This document shows, piece by piece, positions 52,416 to 60,168 of a DNA stretch of 64,000 nt. Source of the stretch: Kineococcus aurantiacus (GTDB taxonomy: Bacteria > Actinomycetota > Actinomycetes > Actinomycetales > Kineococcaceae); contig NZ_JACCBB010000001.1 of NCBI RefSeq assembly GCF_013409345.1, positions 2,914,001 to 2,978,000 on the forward strand, written 5' to 3'. The position numbers and the translations under genes were made by a program. Position 1 is the first letter of the stretch, and every line of letters starts with the position of its first letter. The notes under the pieces were generated by a model. It ran no database searches and was not told the DNA's origin. It saw only the letters and a program-made list of their open reading frames with translations.

Positions 52416-53156
52416 TCAGCGTGCGGCGGGGCGCAGGCGCCGGTGGGTTCCGCGGACGGCCGCGACCACGCCCACCGCCGTCAGGCAGACGACCGCGGCG
52501 CCCGTGGTCAAACCCATCCACACGACCAGCCCCAAGGAGTCCGACGCCGCCAGGGGCGCCACCGCGAGCAGCGCGGCCGGGACCAGGGCGAACACCGCTC
52601 CCCGCCACCGGCCGAGGGTGAGTTCGCCGAGGACGGTGGCGAGGACCAGGGTTCCTGCGGCCGCGGCGACCAGGACGCCCGCGCGGGCGGGGCCGCTGTT
52701 GTCCAGGGGCCACCACCCCATCCACGCCACCCACGCCGAGGCGCCGAGGATCGCGACGGCCCCGGCCCGGGGCCGGTGGGCCCGGGGGAGCCTGGCGAAC
52801 AGCAGGTGCCCGCCACTGACCGCGGCGGCCAGCGCACCGGCGGCGAAGGCCGCGTACAGGAACTCGTCGAGGACGTCGAGCACCCCGGACGGCGCCGAGT
52901 CGTGCCCTGCCCCGGTGAGCAGGTCGGCCACGGCGGCTGCGACGGCGGTGGTGGCGGTCCCGACGAAGGGCCGGGTGAGGCGGTCGGCGCCGATCGTGGC
53001 GAGGACCACGACGAGACCGAGGACCGTCCAGGGGAGGAGGGTCCCCGTCCCCACGGTGGGGGAGAACCCCCACCGCCACGCCGCGAAGGCGGCCGTGGTG
53101 AGAGTTCCGGCCAGCACCGCTCGTCGCGGCACGGGGTGCCGTCTCCGCCGTTCCAC
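52416..53156 (-). CDS. Hypothetical polytopic membrane protein
   Basis: The 246-aa product has about seven hydrophobic segments (LPWTVLGLVVVLATIGA, FLYAAFAAGALAAAVSGGHLLF, VAILGASAWVAWMGWWPL, AGVLVAAAAGTLVLATVLGEL and others) between short Arg-rich loops. No transporter or enzyme motif is recognised. GTG at 53156 follows CAGACT by 6 nt, consistent with a leaderless message. The loop DSAPSGVLDVLDEF is acidic. Confidence 0.65.
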   Translation of the reverse strand: MERRRRHPVPRRAVLAGTLTTAAFAAWRWGFSPTVGTGTLLPWTVLGLVVVLATIGADRLTRPFVGTATTAVAAAVADLLTGAGHDSAPSGVLDVLDEFLYAAFAAGALAAAVSGGHLLFARLPRAHRPRAGAVAILGASAWVAWMGWWPLDNSGPARAGVLVAAAAGTLVLATVLGELTLGRWRGAVFALVPAALLAVAPLAASDSLGLVVWMGLTTGAAVVCLTAVGVVAAVRGTHRRLRPAAR

Positions 53157-53303
53157 CGGTCCAGTCTGTCGGCCGGCGCGGGTCGTCCAGGGTGCTCGGG
53201 GGCCGAGGACCCCCACCCGGGTGAGGGGGCGCACGGAGGGTGACGGCGCTGCCGCGGTCGGCGCTCCGAGCGGTGGGTCGTCGCGGCGTGCCAGCATCGG
53301 CTC

Positions 53304-53729
53304 GTGCCCTGGAGCCCGCCGCCGTTCCCGACCCCGGTGCAGGACCGGCGTCTCGAGCGGTTCCGCGATCGAGCGGCCCGGCTGCGCGGACGCGACGGTC
53401 GAGTGGGGACCGCGTTCTTCACCGTCGACCTCGTCCACCCGCGGCCGGAGGGTCACCTGTGGTGGCGGCGCTGGTCAGCGCCGTTCCACCTGGTCGACGG
53501 CCACGTGTGGGGGGACGCGGAGGTCACCTCGACGTGGGACCCCAGCGGTCGACCGGGTGAGGAGCACCGGGCGAACCACCAGGCCTGGGGTGAGGGCCTC
53601 CGGCAGTTGCTGGACGATGCTGACCGGGGCGTCTTCACGTGGCTGGATCAGCAGTGGCAGCTGGAGTGGCTGGACGACGACGAGTTGTCGGTCTTCCGTG
53701 AGGCGCACCGCCACGAGCTCGACGAGTGA
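53304..53729 (+). CDS. Hypothetical protein, possibly DUF402-like
   Basis: The 141-aa product is acidic and Trp-rich (HLWWRRWSAPFHLVDGHVWGD, FTWLDQQWQLEWLDDDELSVF). The C-terminal WLDDDELSVF resembles the ending of DUF402 proteins (VDEDELEEA), but the middle does not match well. No signal or membrane segment is present. GTG at 53304 follows CAGCAT by 6 nt. No function is inferred. Confidence 0.6.
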   Translation: MPWSPPPFPTPVQDRRLERFRDRAARLRGRDGRVGTAFFTVDLVHPRPEGHLWWRRWSAPFHLVDGHVWGDAEVTSTWDPSGRPGEEHRANHQAWGEGLRQLLDDADRGVFTWLDQQWQLEWLDDDELSVFREAHRHELDE

Positions 53730-53836
53730 GCTGAGCTCGACCGGCTCCCCGCTGTGCGGCAGGACAGCGCGGTCGGCGGTTCCCCGGCCGGCGCCACGAG
53801 GGCGTAAAACCCTGGCCCGGCCCGGCAGCGGCTGGC

Positions 53837-53842
53837 TAGCGT
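53837..53842 (+). promoter_or_regulatory. -10 element of trpS attenuator transcript
   Basis: TAGCGT ends 6 nt before the leader-peptide GTG (53849), so transcription and translation would begin together. The -35 region is poorly conserved. Confidence 0.5.
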
Positions 53843-53848
53843 GGTGGC

Positions 53849-53887
53849 GTGCTGACGATCCCGTGCACCTGGTGGCAGTCGCTGTAG
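53849..53887 (+). CDS. Tryptophan leader peptide of trpS attenuator
   Basis: The 12-codon frame encodes MLTIPCTWWQSL and stops at TAG 53885-53887. It has two adjacent Trp codons at 53870-53875, the hallmark of a ribosome-mediated attenuator; Trp is rare otherwise. The codons lie within the 5' arm of hairpin A. A leader of this kind upstream of an auxiliary trpS is known in Streptomyces coelicolor (trpRS1). Confidence 0.8.
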   Translation: MLTIPCTWWQSL

Positions 53888-53932
53888 CGGCTGCGACCGG
53901 ACCTGTCCGAGCTGCCCCGCGGCGGTTCGGAC
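53871..53932 (+). promoter_or_regulatory. Mutually exclusive hairpins of the trpS attenuator
   Basis: Hairpin A pairs GGTGGCAGTCGC (53871-53882) with GCGGCTGCGACC (53887-53898), one mismatch and one G-U. Hairpin B is a 12-bp stem from 53905 to 53932 (GTCCGA with TCGGAC outside, GGCGG inside) and is the likely terminator. CCGGACC (53897-53903) can pair instead with GGTTCGG (53924-53930), which breaks both A and B. A ribosome stalled at the Trp codons would open A and allow this antiterminator pairing. Folding by eye only. Confidence 0.65.
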
Positions 53933-53995
53933 CCACCTCGCACGGTGGTTCCCGGGCACTCCTCGGTGGGCGGCTCCCCGACCTGAGGAACTCCC

Positions 53996-55159
53996 GTGCC
54001 CGACTCCACCCCATCCCCCACGCCCACTCCTGTTCCGGCGGCGTCCTCGACACCGTCCGTCGTCGCCGCGCAGCGGCGCAGCGCCGAGCTCGAGCAGCTG
54101 ATCTCCTCCGACCCGGGGCGGTTCCGCGTCCTCACCGGCGACCGGCCGACCGGTCCGCTGCACCTGGGTCACTACTTCGGCACCCTGGCCAACCGGGTGC
54201 GGTTGCAGGCGGCCGGGGTCGAGGTGTTCGTGGTGATCGCCGACTACCAGGTCATCACCGACCGGGACGTGGCTGGTGACGTGCGGGGGAACGTGCGGGA
54301 ACTGCTGCTGGACCACCTCGCCGCCGGTCTGGTTCCCCGCACCGCCACGTCGACCGGCCCGGACGGTCCGGGTGGTTCCGGCGCGACGGTCTTCACCCAC
54401 AGCGCGGTGCCCGCGTTGAACCAGCTGGTGCTGCCGTTCCTGAGCCTGGTCACCGTCGCGGAACTGCAGCGGAACCCCACGGTGAAGGCCGAGGCCGCAG
54501 CTGCCGCCGCGCGGGGTGGGGCCGCCGGACGGGGGATGAGCGGGCTGCTGCTGACCTACCCGGTGCACCAGGCCGCGGACATCCTGTTCTGCGGCGCCAA
54601 CCTCGTCCCGGTGGGCCAGGACCAGTTGCCGCACCTGGAGACCGCCCGGGTCATCGCCCGGCGCTTCAACGACCGGTACGCGGGCGGGCGGGAGGTCTTC
54701 GCCGGACCGGAGGCGCTGCTGTCGTCGGCCCCGCTGCTGCTGGGCACCGACGGGGCGAAGATGAGCAAGAGCGCCGGCAACGCGATCCCCCTGCGCGCCA
54801 GCGCCGATGAGACCGCCCGGTTGATCCGCTCGGCCAGGACCGACGCGCAGCGGCGCACCACCTACGACCCCGTCCACCGACCCGAGGTGTCCAGCCTGCT
54901 GCTGACCGCTGCGCTGTGCCGGGGCACCACCCCGGAGGCGGTGGCGGAGGAGGTCGGCGACGGCGGGGCCGCGGCCTTGAAGGAGGTGGTGACCGAGGCG
55001 GTCAACGAGCACCTGCGTCCGCTGCGGCAGCGGCGTCGTGAGCTCGCCGACGCGGACGACCACCTGCGGGCCGTCCTGGCAGCGGGTGGCGAGCACGCCG
55101 GCGCCGTCGCCGACCGCACCCTGGCCACGGTCAACCAGGCGTTGGGCGTGACCTGCTGA
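53996..55159 (+). CDS. trpS: Tryptophanyl-tRNA synthetase, auxiliary type
   Basis: The 387-aa class I synthetase has TGDRPTGPLHLGHYFG (HIGH equivalent at residues 54-60) and GAKMSKS (255-259), with IADYQVITDRD and PVGQDQLPHLE. About 35 Ser/Thr/Pro-rich residues precede the fold. The TGDRPTG...NRVRLQ pattern resembles Streptomyces TrpRS1 and Deinococcus TrpRS II rather than housekeeping forms; TrpRS1 confers indolmycin resistance. CTGAGGAACTCCC precedes the GTG at 53996. The upstream leader peptide and hairpins imply induction when charged tRNA-Trp falls. Confidence 0.92.
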   Translation: MPDSTPSPTPTPVPAASSTPSVVAAQRRSAELEQLISSDPGRFRVLTGDRPTGPLHLGHYFGTLANRVRLQAAGVEVFVVIADYQVITDRDVAGDVRGNVRELLLDHLAAGLVPRTATSTGPDGPGGSGATVFTHSAVPALNQLVLPFLSLVTVAELQRNPTVKAEAAAAAARGGAAGRGMSGLLLTYPVHQAADILFCGANLVPVGQDQLPHLETARVIARRFNDRYAGGREVFAGPEALLSSAPLLLGTDGAKMSKSAGNAIPLRASADETARLIRSARTDAQRRTTYDPVHRPEVSSLLLTAALCRGTTPEAVAEEVGDGGAAALKEVVTEAVNEHLRPLRQRRRELADADDHLRAVLAAGGEHAGAVADRTLATVNQALGVTC

Positions 55160-55167
55160 CCGCCCCG

Positions 55168-55202
55168 CGGACCAGTCGCACACCGGCGTGGACACCGGTC
55201 CG
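55168..55202. terminator. Imperfect hairpin between convergent trpS and MFS genes
   Basis: CGGACC (55168-55173) pairs with GGTCCG (55197-55202); inside, GTC/GAC and CAC/GTG continue the stem with single-base bulges and a 6-nt loop. It overlaps the last codon region of the MFS gene and could stop transcription in both directions. Confidence 0.45.
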
Positions 55203-56486
55203 TCAGGTGGCGGGGGCGCCCGTGGCGGGAGGCTGCCTCCAGCGCCGCAGGGCAGGGGTGGTGGCGGCGATGAGGGCGACGACCACGACGCAGGCGAGCC
55301 CACCGGTGAGGGTCGAGGTCGCAGCCGACGTCGCGCCGGCGACCGCTCCGGCGCGGGCGTTGCCCAGCCCGGGACCCGCGACCCCGACGACGTTCTCCGC
55401 GGCGCTGACCCGGCCCAGGTAGGCGTCGGGGGTGGTGACCTGCACGATCGTGCCGCGGCAGATCACGGCGACGGTGTCCGCCGCGCCGGCCACGGCCAGG
55501 CACGCCAGCGTGGCGGGCAGGGAGTCCACCAGGGCGAACGCCACCAGTGCCGCCCCCCACGTCGCGGACGCGGCCAGCACGAGCCGCCCCGCCCCCGGTG
55601 CGCGGACGATGGTCCCGGAGGCCGACCCGGCCAGCAGACCGCCGACGGCGATCGCCGAGGCGAACAGCCCGAAGGTGAACCCGCTGCCGCCGAAGCGTTC
55701 GTCGTTGACGGCGGGGAACAGGGCGACGGGCATGGCCAGTCCGGTGGCGGCGAGGTCGGCGGCCAGGCAGCCGCGCAGCTCCGGCCGGCTCAGCAGGTAG
55801 CGCCATCCCTGCCCGGTGGCCCGCAGTCGCGCCGACGTCCCGCGTCCCGGCGCCGGGCCCGGTCCGGTGCCGGGCGCGGGGTGGGGGCGCACCTCGGGCA
55901 GGCGCAGCACGCCGTAGGAGGAGACGGCGATGCCGACGACGTCGGCGACGTAGGCCGCGCGCAGGCCGCCGGTGGCCAGCAGGACACCGGCCAGGGCGGG
56001 GCCGGCGAGCAGGGCGATCTGGAAGCCGACGTGGTGCAGCGCCACCCCGGCCGGGACGAGGCCGGTGGGCAGCAGGCGGGCGGTGAAGGTGCGGCGGGCC
56101 GCCGCGCCGAGGGCGGTCGCGGCGGTCTGGGCCGTGACCAGGGCCAGGACCAGCGCGACCGGAGCGGCCTCGAGACCGGCTTGGGCGGCGAGCCCGGCCG
56201 CGGCGACGGCGGCGACGGCGCTGGTGACCAGGACCAGGCGGCGGCGGTCGGTGGTGTCGGCCAGGGTGCCGCCGACGAGGCCACCGAGGACGGTGGGCAC
56301 GGCCGTGGCCAGGCCGATGGCTCCGGTCCACCACGTGCTGCGGGTCAGTTCCCAGACCTGGTGGAGCACCGCGGTGGCGGCGAGCTGGCCGCTGAGACCG
56401 GCTGCGGCGCTGCCGATCCACAGTCGCCGGAAGGCCGGGGAGACCCGCAGGGGACGGGTGTCGACGAAACGGTCCAGCAGCGTCAC
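55203..56486 (-). CDS. MFS exporter (EntS/DHA3-like)
   Basis: The 427-aa protein has 10-12 hydrophobic helices and starts DTRPLRVSPAFRRLWIGSAAAGLSGQLAATAVLHQVWELT, the usual opening of the MFS_3/EntS group, with GGTLADTTDRRRLVL as motif A. These export siderophores or drugs such as macrolides. GTG at 56486 overlaps the MarR stop by 4 nt, so it is coupled to and likely regulated by that MarR protein. Confidence 0.88.
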   Translation of the reverse strand: MTLLDRFVDTRPLRVSPAFRRLWIGSAAAGLSGQLAATAVLHQVWELTRSTWWTGAIGLATAVPTVLGGLVGGTLADTTDRRRLVLVTSAVAAVAAAGLAAQAGLEAAPVALVLALVTAQTAATALGAAARRTFTARLLPTGLVPAGVALHHVGFQIALLAGPALAGVLLATGGLRAAYVADVVGIAVSSYGVLRLPEVRPHPAPGTGPGPAPGRGTSARLRATGQGWRYLLSRPELRGCLAADLAATGLAMPVALFPAVNDERFGGSGFTFGLFASAIAVGGLLAGSASGTIVRAPGAGRLVLAASATWGAALVAFALVDSLPATLACLAVAGAADTVAVICRGTIVQVTTPDAYLGRVSAAENVVGVAGPGLGNARAGAVAGATSAATSTLTGGLACVVVVALIAATTPALRRWRQPPATGAPAT

Positions 56487-57061
56487 CGCCTGCGCCGGGC
56501 CGGGCCCCGGGTGCTGTCCCGGGCGGTGGGCGGCGTGGTCGCCTCCCTCGCGGAGGTGGTCGCCGGTTCGACGCCGTCGAGGTGCTGGTCGACCCGGTCG
56601 GCGAAGGAACGGCGGGCCAGCGCCTCGCGCAGGTCGGTGACGACTCGATGCAGGGGGTGGGGCACCTCGGCGTCGAGCTCGGCCCAGGCGGCTTCGGTGG
56701 CTCGCCACTCGGCCTCGAGGAAGGGGACGAGGGACCGGCCGGCGTCGCTGAGGGAGACCGTGCGGGTGCGGGCGTCCTCGCCGGGGGCGGTGTCCAGGAG
56801 GCCGTCGCGGCGCATGGCGGTGACCGTCTGGCTCATGGCCGAGTGGGTCACGCCGAGGTGGGCGGCCAGGGCCTTGATGGTCATGGGGCCGTGGCGGTGC
56901 AGGCGGATGAGGGCCTTGCTGAACCGGGGCCGCACCCCCGTCACCCCGTGCCGGGCGTAGACGGTGGCGATCTGGTCGTCCATGGCGTTCAGCAGGTCGA
57001 ACAGGGGGGTGAGGGTGCTGTGGTGCGTGGGGTCGGGCCCAGGTGCCCGCAACGATGTCAC
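56483..57061 (-). CDS. MarR-family repressor
   Basis: The 192-aa protein has a winged HTH: PRFSKALIRLHRHGPMTIKALAAHLGVTHSAMSQTVTAMRRDGLL, then DARTRTVSLSDAGRSL. The C terminus is extended and Arg-rich. GTG at 57061 lies 7 nt after the minus-strand TACATT, so the transcript is leaderless. A tandem 15-bp repeat overlaps the -10 and start codon, suggesting autorepression. It is co-translated with the MFS exporter. Confidence 0.9.
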   Translation of the reverse strand: MTSLRAPGPDPTHHSTLTPLFDLLNAMDDQIATVYARHGVTGVRPRFSKALIRLHRHGPMTIKALAAHLGVTHSAMSQTVTAMRRDGLLDTAPGEDARTRTVSLSDAGRSLVPFLEAEWRATEAAWAELDAEVPHPLHRVVTDLREALARRSFADRVDQHLDGVEPATTSAREATTPPTARDSTRGPARRRR

Positions 57062-57083
57062 AGCAGCTAATGTAACAGCAGCT
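57054..57083 (-). promoter_or_regulatory. Tandem 15-bp operator overlapping MarR promoter
   Basis: On the plus strand GATGTCACAGCAGCT (57054-57068) is followed directly by AATGTAACAGCAGCT (57069-57083), 13 of 15 bases identical. On the minus strand the -10 TACATT lies inside the second unit and the GTG start inside the first. Contact by the encoded MarR is inferred. Confidence 0.55.
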
Positions 57084-57158
57084 CACACATCAGGTGAGGA
57101 ACTCCGGCGTGGGCCGGCAGCGCGCGCGGCGCGCCCCAGCCGCGACGTCGCCCGGCGA

Positions 57159-58427
57159 TCACCGACGTCCCGCGCGTGGGCGGTGAGGCGGCACCACCGC
57201 CGCGGACACCAGCACGGCCGAGCAGACCAGGAAGGCCGCGCGGGGGCCGAGGACGGCGCCCAGCCCTCCGGTGAGGAGGGATCCGGCGGCTTGGCCGGCC
57301 GTCAACGCGATGAACAGGGTGGCCGTCGCGGCTCCGGCCGAGTGCGGGCGCAGGGCGCCCGCCCACGTGATGAGCACTCCGCTCAGCGCCGTGTAGGAAC
57401 CCCCGAACACCACGACGGCGATCCCGGCGGCCACCACGTCACCTGCGGCGAGGGCCAGGACGCCGGTGCTGATCGCCGACAGGGCGACGGTCAGCCACCA
57501 GGCCCAGCGCATGCCCAGGACCCGCACGGCGTCGCCGCTGAGGGCTCCCAGGACGGCGGTGGCGCCGAGCAGCACCCACAACGTGGCGGTGGTGCGCCCG
57601 GGCAGTTGCCCGACGGTGGTGAGCAGGTCGCGCCCGAACGTCCACACCGCGGCGCTGCCCAGACCGGCCAGCGCTGCGGCCAGCACCGGTCGCAGCAACG
57701 GCCGCCGGGTGCCGTCCTCGCCGGTGGCCGCTCCGGCCGGTGCGGCAGCGGGGTCCTGGCCGGGGTCGTGGTCGTCGCCCGGTCGCGGGGGCCAGGTGGT
57801 GCGCCGGTCGACCACGGCGGCGGTGAGGAGCGCGGCGACGGCCGCCGCGATCCAGACCGGGCGCCAGGTCTGGGGGCCGAACAACGCCACCACCCCGGCG
57901 GCGGCCACGCCGATCCCGGTGCCGGCGTTGACGACCGCCTGCCGGCGGGCGACCAGTTCCCGGGGGGTGGTGGTGGAGACCGCGGCCACCAGCGCCGGTG
58001 AGGCCGCCCCGGCCGCGCTCCCGGCGACGAGGATCCCCAGGGCCAGGACGGGTGCGGTCCAGGCGAGGGAGACGACGACCGCTCCGGCGGCGGCCAGGGC
58101 CGCGGCCAGCCACAGCGCTCGCCGCCCGCCGCGCCGCTCGATGACCCGGCGGGCGAGCAACGCGGTGACGCAGTAGGCGGCGAAGCTGCCGGAGGCGATC
58201 AGCCCGGAGGTGCCGGGGGTGAGGGAGAACTCCGCGGCGAGCTGGGTCAGCTGCAGCCCGAACCCGAAGCGGGCCACCCCGTAGGTCACGGCGATGAGCC
58301 CGGCCCCGGCGACCACGAGGCTGCGCGCCGCCCGGCGCTGCGGCGGCGCCGAGGGGGCGTGGGGGCGGGATCGTGCCGGCGAACGGCGAGGGGAGCGGCT
58401 CGCGGGCTGAGGCGGTCGATTCACCAT
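57159..58427 (-). CDS. MFS transporter (CynX/YbfB-like)
   Basis: The 422-aa protein has about 12 helices. VAGAGLIAVTYGVARFGFGLQLTQLAAEFSLTPGTSGLIASGSF matches the YbfB/CynX-like group of MFS_1 rather than drug-efflux DHA proteins. The long basic N terminus (residues 1-34) is not part of the fold. ATG at 58427 is the first start; it abuts a TetR palindrome and is divergent from that TetR gene. The substrate is unknown. Confidence 0.85.
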   Translation of the reverse strand: MVNRPPQPASRSPRRSPARSRPHAPSAPPQRRAARSLVVAGAGLIAVTYGVARFGFGLQLTQLAAEFSLTPGTSGLIASGSFAAYCVTALLARRVIERRGGRRALWLAAALAAAGAVVVSLAWTAPVLALGILVAGSAAGAASPALVAAVSTTTPRELVARRQAVVNAGTGIGVAAAGVVALFGPQTWRPVWIAAAVAALLTAAVVDRRTTWPPRPGDDHDPGQDPAAAPAGAATGEDGTRRPLLRPVLAAALAGLGSAAVWTFGRDLLTTVGQLPGRTTATLWVLLGATAVLGALSGDAVRVLGMRWAWWLTVALSAISTGVLALAAGDVVAAGIAVVVFGGSYTALSGVLITWAGALRPHSAGAATATLFIALTAGQAAGSLLTGGLGAVLGPRAAFLVCSAVLVSAAVVPPHRPRAGRR

Positions 58428-58438
58428 AACGATCGTTA
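58427..58438. promoter_or_regulatory. TetR operator palindrome
   Basis: TAACGATCGTTA is a perfect 12-bp palindrome between the divergent MFS and TetR starts. It overlaps the MFS ATG and the TetR -10 (TACACT, 58437-58442). The AACGNTCGTT core is a common TetR-family recognition pattern in actinobacteria. Confidence 0.65.
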
Positions 58439-58448
58439 CACTAGGCCC

Positions 58449-59105
58449 GTGACGGGGAGTTCGGCGAGGGCTGGGTCGAGGGGATCCACCGGTCCGGGGT
58501 CGCCGCGGGCGCGGCTGCTCGACGCGGCGGAGGAGTTGTTCTACGAGCGGGGCATCGCCGCTACCGGCGTCGACGCCGTCCTGCGCCGCGCCCGAGTGGC
58601 ACCGGCCACGCTGTACGCGCACTTCGGCGGCAAGGACGGACTGGTGGCCGCCTACCTGGAACGACGTCACCAGCGGTGGCGGCAGACGTGGGACGCGGCC
58701 TTCGAGCGCGCAGGGCAGGACCCCGTCGCGCGGGCCCTGTCGGTCTTCGACGCCCTCGACGCCCTCCAGGACGTGCTGGACACCACGCGCGGTTGCGCCT
58801 TCCTCGGCGCAGCGGTCGAGGTCGTCGACCCCGGCCACCCGGCGCGCGCGTGGTTCGACGCCGACACCGAACTGCTCGCCACCAGGTTGCGCCGGTCCGC
58901 TCTCGAGGCGGGCGCGGACGACCCGGAGGCGCTGGCCGCTGAGCTGCTGCTCGTGTACGACGGTGTCCTGGCCGCCCGGGCCCGGCGCGCCACCACGCCG
59001 GACCGGGCCTTCGCGGCCGCCACGTCCACGTCCGCTGCGCACGCCCTCGCCACCAGCGCGATCACGCGCCACCTGCCGGAGCGCGCCGACCGGGCACCGG
59101 ACTGA
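58449..59105 (+). CDS. TetR-family repressor of adjacent MFS gene
   Basis: The 218-aa protein carries the TetR DNA-binding domain: ARLLDAAEELFYERGIAATGVDAVLRRARVAPATLYAHFGGKDGLV. The C-terminal half with CAFLGAAVEVVDPGHPA is the TetR_C_33-like form. GTG at 58449 lies 6 nt after TACACT, a leaderless start. It should bind the palindrome at 58427-58438 and repress both itself and the MFS gene. Confidence 0.92.
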   Translation: MTGSSARAGSRGSTGPGSPRARLLDAAEELFYERGIAATGVDAVLRRARVAPATLYAHFGGKDGLVAAYLERRHQRWRQTWDAAFERAGQDPVARALSVFDALDALQDVLDTTRGCAFLGAAVEVVDPGHPARAWFDADTELLATRLRRSALEAGADDPEALAAELLLVYDGVLAARARRATTPDRAFAAATSTSAAHALATSAITRHLPERADRAPD

Positions 59106-59142
59106 TCCCCGCGGGTCGGAGAGGTGCCCGGGGCGGCGTCGG

Positions 59143-60060
59143 TCATCGGGCTGCGTCGACGGCCGCGGTGAAACGGAGCACCGCCTCGGCCAGGGCCTGA
59201 GGTGCCTCGAGGGCGACGTGGTGGCCGGCGTGATCGATGACGGTCGAGGTGACGGGGCCGCGGGCGACCGCGGACATCGTCTCAGCCGTGAACGGGGCGC
59301 TCATCGCGTCGACCGCCAGGACCGGTGGTTCCAGGGGCGTGGCCGTGAGCAGGGAGCGCAGGTCGTCGCCTTCCCGCAGCGCCGAGGAGTACAGGCCCCG
59401 GGCGCCGGCCCACGCGTCGGGTCGGGTGTACGTGCGGGTGAACTCCTCGAGGTCGGCGTCGGTGACGGCGCCGGCCACGGTGGTCATGTGCGGGAACCAC
59501 AGGTCGGCGAGGAACGCCCGTTCGCGGCCGGTGAGGATGAACTCGGCGATGCCGGGAGCAGCCAGAGCGCCGAGGTGCCAGGAGCCGCCGTGGGTGACGT
59601 CGGCCAAGGCTTCCAGTCCGAAGCCGGGCAGGGCCATCTCCACCGCGGTCAGGCTCAGCACCTCCTCGGGGTGGGTGGCGACCAAGCGGGTCACGGCTGC
59701 GCCGGCGAGGTCTTGGCCCAGCAGGTGCACCGGCCCCAGCCCCAGGTGGCCGATGAGCTGGTGCAGGTCGTCGGCGGCCGTCGAACTGCTGTGTTCGGCT
59801 GCGGCCGGGGCTGAGTCGCCGAAGCCGCGCAGGTCCACGGCGATGACCCGGTGCCGGGTCGCGAGCAGCGGCAAGAGCGCGTGGAAAGCCCACCAGGTCT
59901 CGGGGAAACCGTGCACCAGCAGGATCGGTGATCCGGTGGTGCCGGCGGTGACGTGGTGCAGCGTGGTGTCGTCGATCGCCACGTGGTGGTGCTCCACGCC
60001 GGGGATCGTGGCTGCGGTGGGGGACGGGTCGGGGGACGAGGTGGGTGAGGTGGTGGCCAT
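59143..60060 (-). CDS. Alpha/beta hydrolase, epoxide hydrolase/haloalkane dehalogenase-like
   Basis: The 305-aa product has the HGFP oxyanion loop in LLVHGFPETWWAF, nucleophile Asp in LLGQDLAGAAVTRL, and the catalytic His in IDHAGHHVALEAP. The DLRGFGDSAP loop is typical. An Asp nucleophile points to epoxide hydrolase or dehalogenase rather than an esterase. GAGGAGGAAGTC precedes the ATG. It is divergent from a MarR gene with a shared duplicated operator. Confidence 0.9.
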   Translation of the reverse strand: MATTSPTSSPDPSPTAATIPGVEHHHVAIDDTTLHHVTAGTTGSPILLVHGFPETWWAFHALLPLLATRHRVIAVDLRGFGDSAPAAAEHSSSTAADDLHQLIGHLGLGPVHLLGQDLAGAAVTRLVATHPEEVLSLTAVEMALPGFGLEALADVTHGGSWHLGALAAPGIAEFILTGRERAFLADLWFPHMTTVAGAVTDADLEEFTRTYTRPDAWAGARGLYSSALREGDDLRSLLTATPLEPPVLAVDAMSAPFTAETMSAVARGPVTSTVIDHAGHHVALEAPQALAEAVLRFTAAVDAAR

Positions 60061-60096
60061 GACTTCCTCCTCGAGGAGCCGCCGTCACGCTGATGC

Positions 60097-60138
60097 GCAA
60101 CGTGGTTGTCAGTCTCGGTGTGGGCAACCTGGTTGTCA
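60097..60138. promoter_or_regulatory. Duplicated MarR operator and divergent promoters
   Basis: GCAACGTGGTTGTCA (60097-60111) and GCAACCTGGTTGTCA (60124-60138) differ at one base and are spaced 27 bp apart; each contains the imperfect palindrome CAAC-TGGTTG. A minus-strand TTGACA (60134-60139), 17-bp spacer and GAGACT (60111-60116) would drive the hydrolase; a plus-strand TTGTCA (60133-60138), 17 bp and CACGCT (60156-60161) would drive the MarR gene. Both sites overlap promoter elements. Confidence 0.6.
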
Positions 60139-60168
60139 ATCATGGGATCGACTGCCACGCTGAGCGGC

